A stretch of DNA of 64,000 nucleotides from Acorus gramineus (GCA_030737835.1 CM060847.1:2336977-2400976), one strand, 5' to 3'; shown: positions 37,151 through 49,127, counted from the stretch's first letter. Notes: generated from the letters alone by a model not told the origin. A program made the numbers and translations.

Positions 37151-37424
37151 ATAAGGGTGCGTTTAGAAATACAATTTTAAAAACAACTTTAAGCGTTATA
37201 CACGTTTTTTTATGATGTAATAATGATGACTATTTTTTAATTAATCAAGAAATCATATTTGTTACTAATAACAAAAATTATTTTTATTAGAATAAACACA
37301 GTTTTTTATATACATTTTTTTTTTATGTAACGATAAAGATAACTTATTTGCGTATGTTTGAGGCTTTTAATTTAAAAAAAAGCTAAAAAAAAACTTGAAT
37401 CACTTTACCAAACGCACCCTAGAA
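37151..37424. mobile_element. MITE, family copy 2
   Basis: The left end TAAGGGTGCGTTTAGAAATA and the inverted right end CTAGGGTGCGTTTGGTAAAG bound 274 bp of A/T-rich DNA. The left end matches the element at 16938. The right end lies about 900 bp upstream of the DRM1-like ATG. Confidence 0.65.
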
Positions 37425-37542
37425 TATTTTCACCCCAACCAACTTGGGCTTGCTCAGTTTCAGACCAACAACCGAATATTAAACATAGTCCCCCCTCGAA
37501 CATCTCCAATCGGACGGTTCAGATCCCGTACTCCCCAACGAC

Positions 37543-37787
37543 CTATAAAAAAGCACCCTCACGTGACGCAGGACCGCCTTCGTACGATCAACCGCCACGT
37601 GTCGTCCTTTCCTTTCTGTCATGGCGGCCTTATCCCCAACACCCGTTGTCCTCTTATCCATTACCACGTCATCATCCCAAGATCCAGATCCAACGGTCCA
37701 GATCCAATCCTCCCCTCTTTAAAAAAATAAGGGAAAATTTCAGATAACCCCTTATGAACCGCCCCGCCCAAACTCTATATATAAACC
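37543..37787 (+). promoter_or_regulatory. Candidate promoter region of the DRM1-like gene with ACGT elements
   Basis: Three ACGT-core elements cluster here: CACGTGAC (37560-37567), CCACGTGTC (37595-37603) and CCACGTCA (37664-37671). These are G-box/ABRE types bound by bZIP factors. TATA candidates are CTATAAAAAA (about 37543) and TATATATAAACC (37776-37787). ABA or light/sugar responsiveness is inferred from motifs. The distance to the ATG (about 540 bp) implies a long leader or another start site. Confidence 0.45.
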
Positions 37788-38326
37788 CTAATTTTTCATA
37801 GGGTCTCCATTTACGTAAATATAAATAATTTTGAGTTAAACTTTAATTGACAGATGAAAAATATTATGTGAATACTCTATTTGGTTAAACATAGTATACC
37901 AAAAATCTCTACGCTGTATTAGAATATAAAAAATCCATCTCTTTGAATAAATTATAACACCCTATCTAGAGAGGTAAAATCGTCATTTACAAATAATTTT
38001 TTATATTTTTAACACATTATAGGAGGGTTTGATATATGATATTTTCAGTCATGATAAATCAAATATAATATTTTTCATTTGTTAATAAAAATTTAACTCA
38101 AGAGCTGTTTTGAGAGATTTATCAAGAGCTGTTTTGGGAGATTTATATTAATTTTATGAAAAGTCAAGGGGTTGTATGGATTTCAGACAATGCACGTGGA
38201 GTTATATGGCATTTGTCAAATAAATAAATTCGTTTTAATGCCTTCGCGTCTTCATATATCGCTCGATCGATCGATCCAAAATCAAAAACTGAAAAAAAAA
38301 AAAAAAAAAAAAAAAACCAAATCGAG

Positions 38327-40670
38327 ATGGGTCTGCTCGACAAGCTTTGGGACGAGACGGTTGCCGGACCGATGCCGGAGACGGGCCTCAAAAAGCTTCG
38401 CAACTTCACTTTCCGGCCCGGCCCCTCCTCCTCCGGCAAAGGCGCTCCGCCGTCGCCGTCCGTCACCAGATCCGGCGGTCCTCGTCTCTCCATAGATGTC
38501 CCCGATGGAGGGATCGGGAGATCTAACGGCGAGGATCTGATGACGCCGACGACACCTGCGACGCCGACGCCAACGACCAATCCGGCGGTGACGAGGAGCA
38601 TCATGATTATCAGGCCGCCGAGCCCCGCCGGGACTCCGCCGGCGTCGCCGGCGGGGTCCACTCCTCCGTTGTCTCCCTTCTTTGGTAAGCTCTGCTTGGC
38701 TGCTTTTGGATTGTCCTTTTGTGGTAAATTACGTGAATGCACCTATGCTTCGAGAATCTTCCTTGTAGGGATTGAGGGGTAGTTTCGTCATTGTATGTAT
38801 TAGTGCAACCTGAGTGGATGAACCGTCTGTGATTTGTGGTTTGTACTGTTTAAAAACTCATAAATTTATCGATCAAAGTCACTTTAGAGTATCTAAAAAA
38901 AAAAAAGTGATAATGTAAAAAATTACATAATAAAAGAGATTTTTTTATAAAAAATATTATCTAATAAAAATGTGCACATGACAAAGTGATCTTTAATACA
39001 AAATTGTATTGCCATATAAATGATATTAATATATAATGAATCATGAACATGTTTCATAGAACCCAAAAAAAAAAAAATGTTTACTAGAATTGTTAATATT
39101 TTATTCACTTGATATTAATTGAATATAAATTAGATAAAACTATAATCATAACCAATATTACTATATTTTATATTAGGTATAGAAAATCTAGGAGATCAAA
39201 AGGTTTTATTTATAATTGATTAATTGAAAATTAGATTACTAGATACCATTATCAAGGTGGAGCATGTCAGATTTATTAGATTACTGGTTTTTTTTTTTGT
39301 GGTGATTTTTTTTTCTTTATCGAGTTGAATTGTCAATCTTTATAAAAAATCTCACTTAGGGTGAGGGTCGGAGCCAAAGGGGGGTGGGCTGGGGCCCGGA
39401 CCCAGCCGCCCCCCCCCCCAAGCCATGGTTAGTAATGCATGGATGTGAATGATTGTAATGTTTTGTGACATTTAGGCCCCTCAAAAAAAACTATTATTAA
39501 TATATCATTTTTGAAATTCTATTTCCATCCATAAAAAGGTTTAAATTTTGTATGAATGCACTTTTGAGGGGGTATTTTACACAATTTTTTTTTTTATAGG
39601 AATGCCTTTCAAAATGGCATTCGTGCACAATTTAAACAATTTTGAGTTTTGAGGGTTATACATGCAAAAACCGTAATTCAATGAGTGTGTTTAAAATAAA
39701 ATAAAAAAATATTTATTTATTATGTGACATGTTCTTGTTGATCGTCTACCAAAAATTAAAAATATTTGATTGATAAGTTATGTTGGTTTCATATTTAAAT
39801 TAGTATACAATCAATATATTTATTTTTTTTTTGTCATTTTTCATTACTTTCTCTATAACATAATCAATATATTTTATTTTCTGTTGTTTTCTATCACAAA
39901 ACACAGAAAACAGTTTTTATTTTCAGTCATTTTCTATCACAAGCATAAACAACATATAAAAATAATTTTTTTCCCCTCAGTTTTCTATTGACCCAAACTT
40001 CTTCACTTTCCATCAGTTTCCTTCATGCTTGTGCATAAACACACACTCAATCAACCGACCCGACCAAAAAATCAACCGATTTAATCCTTAGATCCGATCG
40101 AACGGTCCACCAAGTTGGCATCGTGAGTTTTTAAACAGAGGTACAATCCGATTGAGAAGTTAATAACAGTCTGTGCTTGGGTGATTTGGCGAGCGTGAAA
40201 CGATGTGGTGTTCAAAGGGGCTACCTTTTACTTCAAGAACGTGTAAGAGAGTGTGATTTCATGTATCAAGAAGTGGGGCAATGGACTAGCGGGAGTCGAT
40301 CACGTTCATGTGGGAGAAAATATTCCGAGTATTACATAATAAAAGGTTTTTGGTGTGAGTTCCGGTAGATCACTTATTCACCTAGCTACATTTTCTTTGG
40401 GTCATCCACCCGCTCATGTACTTCCTCTCTTGCTTTCTTTCTTTTCCTGTAACTCTCATTCGAACATTGTCTGTTTTGAACTCTTAAAATAGGTATCTTC
40501 ACGTTTTTTCAATAAAATAAAATAAAAAAATAACAGCCGTTGATTTTGATTATTAATTTTATTTAGGTGGGAGAGACGGGAACCGGTTCAGGAGGAAGTC
40601 GTCGTCGGTTTATGAGAGGGGAACAACTGTGACTGCAAACAGAAGCTCTGGTCCTCCTCATGACGTGTGA
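38327..40670 (+). CDS. DRM1: Dormancy-associated / auxin-repressed protein (DRM1/ARP family), two exons, 153 aa
   Basis: Small disordered plant protein whose transcripts rise in dormant buds, with sugar starvation and in stress, and fall with auxin; the molecular role is unknown. Exon 1 (38327-38684) starts with the signature MGLLDKLWDETVAGPMPE, then LKKLRNFTFRP and a Pro/Ser/Thr-rich middle ending TPPLSPFFG. Exon 2 (40567-40670) gives GGRDGNRFRRKSSSVYERG and ends SSGPPHDV, the conserved tail. The junction TTTG|GTAAGC to TTTAG|GTGG is in frame. N- and C-terminal signatures are both present, so I am confident of the family. The 1882-bp intron is long for this small gene and contains repeat scraps, including a G/C-run segment at 39361-39420. 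Exon 1 is GC-rich, rising from an A-run just before the ATG. Confidence 0.93.
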
Positions 40671-41215
40671 CCTCTCAAAAAAAACAACCAAAACAGTCAA
40701 TTTTTTTTTTCTTTTATATTTTGTTTGTTAGCATGCACGTCCGTCTATGTGTATATAGTGGACTCTGTTTAGGTGGTGTTGCTTTGTGTTTTTTTTTTTT
40801 TTTTTGAGAATTAAGTAATGTAGCAAGTACTGTAGTATAATGTAATATATATGGGAGTGTGCGTGGGAGGTGTTAGACTTGAATTATATCTGTGTTTGAA
40901 TCAGTGGTGGCATTTTAATATTCTTTGTGTTTGAAGAAGTTAGGTATGAGGTTGACTAATTGGCAACCAGTATCTGGATTGATTAATAGATTATAAACCA
41001 TGACTCAAGCAGACATAGAGAGAGGACGAGTTGTAGGTGAAAAATGAAAAAGACTCGCATGTCTTTTTGGGACCAATTGGATAGCAATTCCACAGATTCC
41101 ATGTCCTCCCAGTCTCCATACAATGTAACTTTGATCATTCCTTAGTAAGAGAGTGACATACAACAATTTCTTGCTTACATATAAGTAGTATCTTATTGGA
41201 TAGTGATGTGATGGT
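40671..41215. other. DRM1-like 3' flank
   Basis: Contains T-runs and the presumed 3' UTR. No gene or repeat with clear limits. Confidence 0.5.
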
Positions 41216-41218
41216 CAG

Positions 41219-41841
41219 GTCATATTATTCGCGGAGCCGTATGGGGTTAAGTGGGGGCAGCTATCCCCCACTCAGTTTGCAATATTCAATATGTCTATGT
41301 GTGGTTTTTTTAGTGTATATATATGTTGTAATTTGGTCGAATATTAATAAATTTAAATTGGTTAAGTCATGTAATAAGTAGTTTTGTTTGTTGGTGAAAT
41401 TATTTTATGATTATATTTATAAGAGTAGTACATCCTTTCATATTTAATTTTGTTTGTTTGGCTCATGAATAAATTACTAGTAATACAATAGTTTCTATTT
41501 GATTGATATTCGTTTATCTGGTTGATTAAATTTTCATCTTTTATATTTCTTTTATCAAATATTTTTCTTTGGTCTATCTTATTAAAACTCTAATGAAGCT
41601 CATACATTATCTTTTTTATTTTTTTAATAGTTTTAAAAGAGGCAATTAACATCATTTTTTGTTGTTTTTTTTTTTTTTTGTTTGAACCTTTTAAACAAAT
41701 CTTGAAACTTTAATTTTTATGTCAATTGAAACTTTATTATGTATTTTGAAAATTCTATATTTTGATTGTTGTTGCATAGTTAAAAAAAAAATCCTAATTT
41801 AAGTTCGCTCCCACTAAAATATATTTCTGACTCCGCCACTG
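41219..41841. mobile_element. hAT-like non-autonomous element with GGCGGAGCCAG-type ends
   Basis: The right end, inverted, reads CAGTGGCGGAGTCAGAAATA, then AGTGGGAGC. The left end near 41228 is the related CGCGGAGCCGTATGGGG, then AAGTGGGGGC. CAGTGGCGGA-type termini mark a plant hAT group. Eight bases outside (GTCATATT and ATCATGAT) agree only partly, so the target duplication is decayed or misplaced. Confidence 0.45.
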
Positions 41842-42228
41842 ATCATGATGACGCATATGTTGGGCCATCGAGTAGTGTCATAGATTCGTAGATTTTTTAG
41901 ATTTTATGACCAATTAATTAGAAAATCCAATATCACATAACCTGTTAGACATAGTTTTTGGGCTATATATTTGTATGCTATTAAACGTACCAATCAAATT
42001 ACTCCATTATATATTTTCGTATCCGCGTATCTGCCCTCTAGGTCCTTTTGGAGTTGTAATTCATTCAAGTTGTTTAATTTTCTTTTCTTTTTTGAGTTTA
42101 AAGATTTTTTTTTTCATTTTATTTGTATTTATAGTTTGAGACACAAGATTTTCTAATTTGTCCTATCTCTTTATTTTGAGGTGTCCCTCTTCCAGTCTTC
42201 CTCATTGATTCTACACTAGTATCAAAAC

Positions 42229-42668
42229 TTTTTTTTTTTTGGACTAAGAGGCCCCAAAATTGGGGCAATTTTATTTATACATCAAAAAGGATTATGTACA
42301 TGTAAACTGTTAACAGTCCAATCCGCTATCCTTGCTATACAATCCTTTATATTATCAAAATATGAAGCCAAAATATGCCTAATAGTATCATCACATAAAG
42401 CATATGAGGAACCATGCTTTTGAGTCTTTCTAGCATATTTAGCTAAAGCTTCAGCTGCTAGAACTAGGCTTCGAGAAACTTTATAGAAAATTATTCTATC
42501 ACTGGCTGAATTAGACCGACGGATAAAATCCACCGTCTGTCGAAACGTTTCAACCGGTCCTTCCATTGAACTCTGAAGAAGATTAACTAATTCTTCAGAA
42601 TCTGATGCTTCCATTCCCTGTGATGTATGAGCGAGACACTTACCCCTCCACCTAGGTCGACATGACAT
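42229..42668 (-). mobile_element. LINE 3' end (RNase H remnant and poly-A tail), minus strand
   Basis: A minus-strand frame (42668-42282) reads DSEELVNLLQSSMEGPVETF, then FYKVSRSLVLAAEALAKYAR. This resembles the last part of the RNase H domain of plant LINEs (V-x-R-x2-N-x2-AH-x-LAK-x-A). After the stop, about 40 nt lead to an A12 tract (42229-42240 as T on the plus strand). Strongly 5'-truncated insertion. Confidence 0.6.
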
Positions 42669-42669
42669 T

Positions 42670-43757
42670 GCTCATGGTCTAATTGTGTTAGGCTACAATC
42701 CTAACTCACAAGTCAATACCATGTGACACTGTCCATAGCCCAATCAAATTAACGATCAGGCCTTGCCTAGCTGGCCCATTTTATACCTCCGATACTAGAG
42801 AATGACCAATCATGTTTTTATAACAAGGTCTAATAGTACCCCAATTATGTTCTTATAATGATGTATATATCTCTGAGATTGAGACTGTATTTGAGACCGT
42901 CAAAAAGCGTAAGTGTAACAATGCTAATTATATTTATTATGGGTGTAGTTACACACAGTTTTTTTACATTCTTAAATACAGTCTTATATATCTCGTTAGT
43001 TATTCAGTAAAGTATGTATCACTTTATGTGAGGTTTCTACCTCATTATTTTTTTTTACATTTTTTGAAAATGAGTCTCTTCAAATTGAAATGTAGCTTTA
43101 TATTCATTATTCTACTTGAAGAAAAATTGAAATACGGGAGGACTGTTGGGACTTAATTTGAGGTTACCCGTGACTTTACCCATTTACTATTGGAAACTAA
43201 TCCAAATAACCCCTTATAAACTGGCAGAAATTCATATAAACCCCTGAATTTTTCTAAAGTCCATTTAACCCCCTGAAACACCTACGTAAATCTAAATAAC
43301 TTTTTAAATTAAATTTCTATTGATAGATGAAAAATATTCTGTAAATATTCCGTTTTGTTAACCCTGATTAAAAATATAGTTTACAAAAAAAAAAAAAAAA
43401 ACCCCTTTAAAGTGTTAAAAATGGTAAAACTCTCTGTCCATGATAATTTTATCCCTCCGAGTAAATTATAAAACCCTATTCGGAGGGATAAAATAGTTAT
43501 TTATAGAGGATTTTTCATATTTTTAACATATTGTTCGTAGTTTTTTTAATATTGTATTTTCAATCATAGTTAATTTTGATAGCGAAAATTTAAATCAGGG
43601 AGCTATTTAGATTTACATAGCTGCCTTCTATATGCATCCCCCAAAAATCAGGGGGTTATATAGATTTATGTCATTTCACAGGGGTTATATGGATTGTTCC
43701 CTTTAACAATTGCTACAATTTAGACAGCCGGACTTCACCAAAACCTGATGATGGGTG
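42670..43757. other. Spacer upstream of the PPR gene
   Basis: AT-rich. Short similar stretches (AGGGGGTTATATAGATTTA, ATAGATTTATGTCATTTCA) near 43650 resemble DNA at about 38100-38170, which suggests a shared dispersed repeat. No promoter motif could be fixed. Confidence 0.4.
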
Positions 43758-46571
43758 ATGAATCTCTGGCGACTCAACCCCCTCCGATCCAACACTCCTC
43801 ACCAACTCCTCCTCCTCACCCTCCTCTACCATTCACCCACTAATAAACCCATCTCCACCACCACCCACATTGAAGAAGAAGCAGAGCAAACCAAAGCCAC
43901 TCTGAGCTTGCTCCGCAGCCCAAACTTCTCCCCAACCCCGACCACCTATTCCAATCTCCTCTCCCAATGCCTCTCCACATCCCAACCCCTCCCCTTCGCC
44001 TCCCAAATCCACGCCCACCTCGCCAAGTCCGGTCTCACCGCGCACGCCACGACCCACACCCTCCTCACCCGCCTCTACCTCCAACTCAACCTCCCCAACC
44101 GCGCGCGCGACCTGCTCGACGAAATCCCCCACTCGGAACACCTCGTCTCCGCCTACGCGCGCGCAGGCCTCGCGCGCGAGTCCGCGCTCGCGTTCAAGAA
44201 CATGCGCTCGGCGGGGGTTGAGTGCGACGCGTTCACCTTCCCGAGCGTGCTCAAGGCGTGCTCGACGTCGCTTGATTACGTCGCTCTCGGCACCCAAATC
44301 CACGCCGTCGTCGTCTTCACCGGGTTCGAGTCCGACGTCTACGTCGCGAACACGCTCGCGGTTGCGTACGCCAAGTGGGGCATGCTGTCGCACTCGCGGA
44401 GGCTCTTCGACGCGATCCCTGACCGCAACGTCGTCTCGTGGAACGTCCTCCTCAATGGGTACGTGCGCAACGATCGGTGCGGGGAGGCGCTGTGGCTTTT
44501 CGGGGAGATGGTGTTGAGCGGGACGAAGCCCGACGAGTTCAGCCTTTCAACGGCGCTCAACGCGTGCACGGGTGCAGAGGACCTCCGTCGCGGGAGGTGG
44601 GTGCACGGGCTCCTTGTGCGCATGGGTCACGCGGGGGACCTCTTCTCCTCGAACGCGCTCGTCGACATGTACGCCAAGCTCGGTGACATGGGCGCCGCGT
44701 GCGCGGCCTTCGAGGGGATCGGTCAGCCAGATGTCGTCTCGTGGAACGCGCTCATCGCGGGTTGCGTCCTCCACGGGAGGCACGCGCGGGCGTTGGAATT
44801 GGTGGAAGAGATGAAGCGGGCGGGGACGAAGCCGAACATTTTCACGCATTCGAGTGTTTTGAAGGCATGCGCGGAGGCGGAGGCGCTTGATTTGGGTAGG
44901 CGAATCCACTCGAGCCTGATCAAAACGGGATCCGATCGCGACCCGTTCGTGTCTGTCGGTCTCGTGGACATGTATGCGAAGTGCGTGATCATGGAGGATG
45001 CAAGGCGGGCTTTTGATTCTATTCGTGACCGCAGTCTGATAGCATGGAACGCGTTGATTTCTGGGTACTCGCAGAATGGTCACGACAAAGAAGCGCTCGC
45101 TCTCTTTTCGAGCATGCGCGGGGAAGGTTTCAGTCCCACCTTCAACCGGACCGCACTATTGGCCGTGCTGAAATCGTCATCCGGCGTTCAATCCGTAGTC
45201 CTAAGCAGACAACTCCATGCGCTCGCATTGAAAGCCGGTCTGCATTGCGATGATCATGTCATGAACAGTCTGATCGATGCGTATGGGAAATGTGGATACA
45301 TAGAGGATGCGAGGATGGTATTTGATGAGAATCCGTTCGGAGACATCGTCGCCTTCACATCGATGATCACCGTGTACGCGCAGTTCGGGTGGGGTGAGGA
45401 AGCTCTAAAGCTATATGTGAATATGCTGAAAGGAGGGCACGAGCCGGACGGGTTCGCGTGCAGCAGCGCCCTCAACGCGTGCACCACCCTCTCCGCGTAC
45501 GAGCAAGGGAAGCAAATCCACACGCGCATCTTGAAATCGGGGTTTATCCACGACATCTTCGCCGGGAACGCGCTCGTCAACATGTACGCCAAGTGCGGGA
45601 GCGTGGAGGACGCGGGGGTCGCGTTCTCCGAGATACCCAATAGGGGGGTCGTCTCTTGGTCCGCTATGATCGGCGGGCTTGCCCAGCACGGCCACGGAGA
45701 GGAAGCGCTCGAGGTGTTCCGTGAAATGCTCGAAGAAGGGGTCGCGCCGAACCACATCACGCTCACGAGCGTCCTCTGCGCGTGCAACCACGCGGGGCTG
45801 GTCTCCGAGGCAGAGGAGTGCTTTGACACGATGGAGCATAGGTTCGCGATCGAACGCACTGGGGAGCACTATGCATGCATGATCGATGTGCTCGGGCGCG
45901 CGGGGAGGCTTGATGAGGCGGTGAGGCTCGTTGAAACCATGCCGTTCGAGGCGAACGGCGCGGTGTGGGGCGCGCTGTTGGGCGCGGCAAGGATCCACAA
46001 GGATCCTGCACTGGCGAATTGGGCGGCCGAGAGGCTTTTGTCGCTCGAGCCGGAGAAGTCCGGGACGCACGTGTTGCTCGCGAACGTGTACGCGTCGGCG
46101 GGTATGTGGGGAGACGTGGCACGCGTGCGTCGGGCGATGCGGGAGTGCGGGGTGAAGAAGGAGCCCGGGATGAGCTGGGTCGAGGCGAAGGACGAGGTCC
46201 ATACGTTCGTGGTGGGGGACAACAGCCACCCGAGGGCGCGCGAGATCTACGCGAAGCTGGAGGAGCTGGGCCATTCGATTGTCGAACTGGGGTACGCGCC
46301 GATGGTGGAGATCGATCTGCACAATGTGGGGAGGGGTGATAAGGAGGCGCTGCTCGTGCAGCATAGCGAGCGGCTTGCGCTGGCGTTTGGGCTCATTAGT
46401 ACGCCGGAAGGGGCGCCGATTCGGATCAAGAAGAATCTGAGGATTTGTAGGGATTGTCATTTGGTGTTTAAATATGTGAGCAGGGTCGTTTCGAGAGCGA
46501 TCATTGTTAGAGATGTTAATAGATTCCACCATTTTAGAGACGGCGAGTGCTCATGTAGGGATTACTGGTGA
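43758..46571 (+). CDS. DYW-class PLS pentatricopeptide repeat protein, intronless, 937 aa
   Basis: Predicted organelle RNA-editing factor: PPR motifs bind a specific RNA site and the DYW domain is a cytidine deaminase for C-to-U editing. The ATG at 43758 gives MNLWRLNPLRSN; the frame also runs 1 codon further up to a GTG. The N-terminus is Arg/Ser/Leu-rich without acids, compatible with a mitochondrial or plastid presequence. From about residue 55 come PLS-type repeats with the usual HAHLAKSGL, NTLAVAYAKWG, VVSWNVLLNGY and KPDEFSLSTALNAC cores. E/E+ motifs follow (VWGALLGAARIHKD, LLANVYASAGMWGDV, KKEPGMSWVE). The DYW domain has HSE at 869-871, CRDC at 897-900 and ends CSCRDYW, so the zinc and catalytic residues are complete. 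The first third is very GC-rich. The edited site cannot be predicted here. A TRIM element starts 57 bp after the stop. Confidence 0.95.
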   Translation: MNLWRLNPLRSNTPHQLLLLTLLYHSPTNKPISTTTHIEEEAEQTKATLSLLRSPNFSPTPTTYSNLLSQCLSTSQPLPFASQIHAHLAKSGLTAHATTHTLLTRLYLQLNLPNRARDLLDEIPHSEHLVSAYARAGLARESALAFKNMRSAGVECDAFTFPSVLKACSTSLDYVALGTQIHAVVVFTGFESDVYVANTLAVAYAKWGMLSHSRRLFDAIPDRNVVSWNVLLNGYVRNDRCGEALWLFGEMVLSGTKPDEFSLSTALNACTGAEDLRRGRWVHGLLVRMGHAGDLFSSNALVDMYAKLGDMGAACAAFEGIGQPDVVSWNALIAGCVLHGRHARALELVEEMKRAGTKPNIFTHSSVLKACAEAEALDLGRRIHSSLIKTGSDRDPFVSVGLVDMYAKCVIMEDARRAFDSIRDRSLIAWNALISGYSQNGHDKEALALFSSMRGEGFSPTFNRTALLAVLKSSSGVQSVVLSRQLHALALKAGLHCDDHVMNSLIDAYGKCGYIEDARMVFDENPFGDIVAFTSMITVYAQFGWGEEALKLYVNMLKGGHEPDGFACSSALNACTTLSAYEQGKQIHTRILKSGFIHDIFAGNALVNMYAKCGSVEDAGVAFSEIPNRGVVSWSAMIGGLAQHGHGEEALEVFREMLEEGVAPNHITLTSVLCACNHAGLVSEAEECFDTMEHRFAIERTGEHYACMIDVLGRAGRLDEAVRLVETMPFEANGAVWGALLGAARIHKDPALANWAAERLLSLEPEKSGTHVLLANVYASAGMWGDVARVRRAMRECGVKKEPGMSWVEAKDEVHTFVVGDNSHPRAREIYAKLEELGHSIVELGYAPMVEIDLHNVGRGDKEALLVQHSERLALAFGLISTPEGAPIRIKKNLRICRDCHLVFKYVSRVVSRAIIVRDVNRFHHFRDGECSCRDYW

Positions 46572-46627
46572 TGGTTGCACTTATTTTGTGATTTTTTTAT
46601 CATGAGAATAATGAGAAAGTAAGTTAA

Positions 46628-47226
46628 TGTTAGAATAAGGAACGGAAAAGAATGGATCAAAATATTATTAAGGTTTATACTCAATATTTATAGTACATTA
46701 ATATGTTGGGCTCGCAAATCTGGGTCAGGCGTTGGGTCGGATTCACGGATCTGGGTCGGGCAGCTGAGCGGGTTGTGCGTGAGCGGGTGTTGGACAGGCG
46801 GGTCGGGCGATCAAGTTGGCACGAGCTGTCCCGGAAAATCTGTATGGGCAGATTTTGCGGTCGCGACAGATCCCGAGAAATCCGCGCACGATCGTGAATG
46901 CGTGTAGACGGGGTGCCCAGGCACCTCAGCAGCAGCGGATCTGCATGGAGGCAGCGGCGGAGCTATGCGGGGCCAGCGGATCTGCGTGTGAGGGCGCAGC
47001 AAGGCTCGACGAAGTGACAGACGGCGGGACGTCGACGATTTTGCGAACAGAGAATAACGTCAACCGAAAATCAAAGAAAAAGAAAAAAAAAATGGATTAA
47101 AGCTCTGATACCATGTTAGAATAAAGAATTGAAGAGAATGAATCAAAATATTATTAGGATTTGTATCCAATATTTATAGTACAAAAGAAAAAAGAGAAAA
47201 AGATTAATATATCCTTAACCCTAACA
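46628..47226 (-). mobile_element. TRIM-like LTR element, minus strand, with GC-rich interior
   Basis: Related terminal repeats lie at 46628-46705 and 47114-47226; both start TGTTAGAATAA and share TCAAAATATTATTA and CAATATTTATAGTAC. The right LTR is 113 bp, TGTTAG to CTAACA. Directly left of it, at 47102-47113, is GCTCTGATACCA, the minus-strand form of TGGTATCAGAGC, the initiator-Met tRNA primer-binding site. The element therefore reads right to left. The interior (about 400 bp) has no gag or pol and is strikingly GC-rich for a transposon here. The left LTR has lost about 20 bp and its inner end. Confidence 0.75.
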
Positions 47227-48029
47227 TATATACACACATTTAACATTTAAATCCTTGAATATGTTTTTGGTAGGAAGTTTTTTTCTAGTTAATTATTAAC
47301 CCAATACACGCCGGTGAAGAGGGAATATTCAATATCCATACCAGCCTGCTAAGAAGTGATTAGTAAATCCTTACCTGTTGATTATAAAGAACCAATTTTA
47401 TTGCTGTACTTTCTTTTTTCTTCATTAGAATTGTTATTTATTTTGGAGAAAGTTCCTTTTTTCTTACCATTGAACATATCCATTCTTTTAAGAATCTCTT
47501 CTTAGAGTTTTTAAAGAATATTTTCCCTTTGAATGACATTAGTGATGCAGCTACACCTACAAGTCATGCTCTGTCGCTAGGCAATATCACCTACCTATTT
47601 AATGAAAGGTAAAGATTTTCATCTGCTTTTGGATTTTGTTGTAGTAATTTCTTGATTCTATGTATGTTTAAGTTCTGCTTCTTACATTCTAAATTGATTT
47701 GAGCGTCGGAGGGATGTTAGTCGGCATCACAATAGTGTGAGTGTAGGGGAACGAGGAAGGAGATTGGAGGTGCTGTGATCGATGTTCGTTTCAAGGATCC
47801 TGTTTACTCTTTGTCTCAGATCTTCATCATTCAAAGCCCAGATCAATCTTGAGTTCGGCCCATCGAGGAGAAGCACACTTTGCCCCTCCACAATATGTAA
47901 CAAAATACACAATGTTTGAAAGCAACACAAAGAGGGAAACAATAACTACGTGTGATTGCATACTTTACTCTTGCGACCAGAACGTAGTGTTTTTCATCGT
48001 TATCTTCGTGTAGCACTGGTGAATACTTC

Positions 48030-48760
48030 CCCATCAGCATCACGATCCAGAATGTCTTGCAAAGCTGTGGGATAGTGACCTAGGTACATAAATGAGATGC
48101 TTGGGGAGGACCTCCACGAAGCTAAGAAGTCTGCCGCCTAATTTCCCTCACGCAAAACATGTTGTATCTGCCATTGGGAGAGATCGGCCAAGGTATTTTG
48201 TAGTTCATTTCGTGCCCAAAAGAGCTGCCAAGGAAGACAACCTTTTCCCTTCGCCTACCGTTGTAGACGAATCACGTTCGATAAGGACTCTATGAAACCC
48301 TTGTTTTTGGCATAAACGAAGGACCGCCTGGCCATTGATGGAGTTTAGTCTCTTATCCTGAATAGCCACAGCCATTTGAGGATGCCCTCTGCTATCCCGA
48401 ATGATTGCACCATAACCCACTCTATCAGAGAATAGGGAACCATCATAGTTTATCTCATACCAACCATCTGGAGGGGGCTGCCAAGATACTTCAGAGTGGA
48501 GCTACTTTGTTGGAGTGATTTCAACTACCCGGTTTGTGGCAATAATTCTGATCAGATTAGAGCAATCTTCCTTCAAGACCTTTCCAAGGAAGGTGTCAAG
48601 TATAGAAGAGCAAATAGTCTTACAAACCTGTAATTTGTGCATATCTACGTTCTTGAAAATGCGATTGCATCTTTCCTTCCAGACAGTCCAGATCGTGGTG
48701 CCAAAAACTACTTGCATGATGTGTTGAGGTGCGCCAATGGACATAGATGCAATACAAATG
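48030..48760 (-). mobile_element. Degenerate LINE fragment: polymerase tail and RNase H
   Basis: Minus-strand frames read FGTTIWTVWKERCNRIFKN (about 48700), then after a stop SWQPPPDGWYEINYDGSLFS and VGYGAIIRDSRGHPQ, then GFHRVLIERDSSTTV. This is the order W-x2-RN-x-IF block, then RNase H, of plant LINE polyproteins. Stops and frameshifts show it is dead. Sequence from 47700 to 48030 may be its further decayed end. Confidence 0.65.
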
Positions 48761-49127
48761 AATTTTTCAGGAGCATAAATGAGATGAGCTTTTTAAAAGG
48801 GATATAATGTCAAAATAGAAATTTAATAGGGTTATACTTGCAAATGTCCCTTTCTGTGTTAAACTCAAATTCTCAATTTTTCTTGTTTGGTTACCTTAAA
48901 AAAGAAAATCTACGGAGGAGCTTGAGCCCCCTCTTGTCCCTACATGGCTCCACCTCTATATTCACGATATGCGATGTGATATCCATAATCAATTAAGATT
49001 TCACTTATTTCTGGATCATCGGATTCCCGATCGACATAATTCATGTCGAACCATCTTAAACACAGAAAAAATCGTTTATGTCGAACTCGTGTGGTGTATT
49101 AGATATGAAAAACAATGTAACAAATTA

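Noticed and set aside
38164..38742. 192-residue antisense frame over DRM1-like exon 1
   Set aside because: The DRM1 reading on the plus strand has both family signatures; the antisense frame includes an F-run from the poly-A leader.
43833..44393. 186-residue antisense frame over the PPR gene start
   Set aside because: Low-complexity shadow of the GC-rich first third of the PPR gene.
45411..46532. 373-residue antisense frame over the PPR gene
   Set aside because: Shadow of GC-rich coding sequence on the opposite strand; no recognisable domain.
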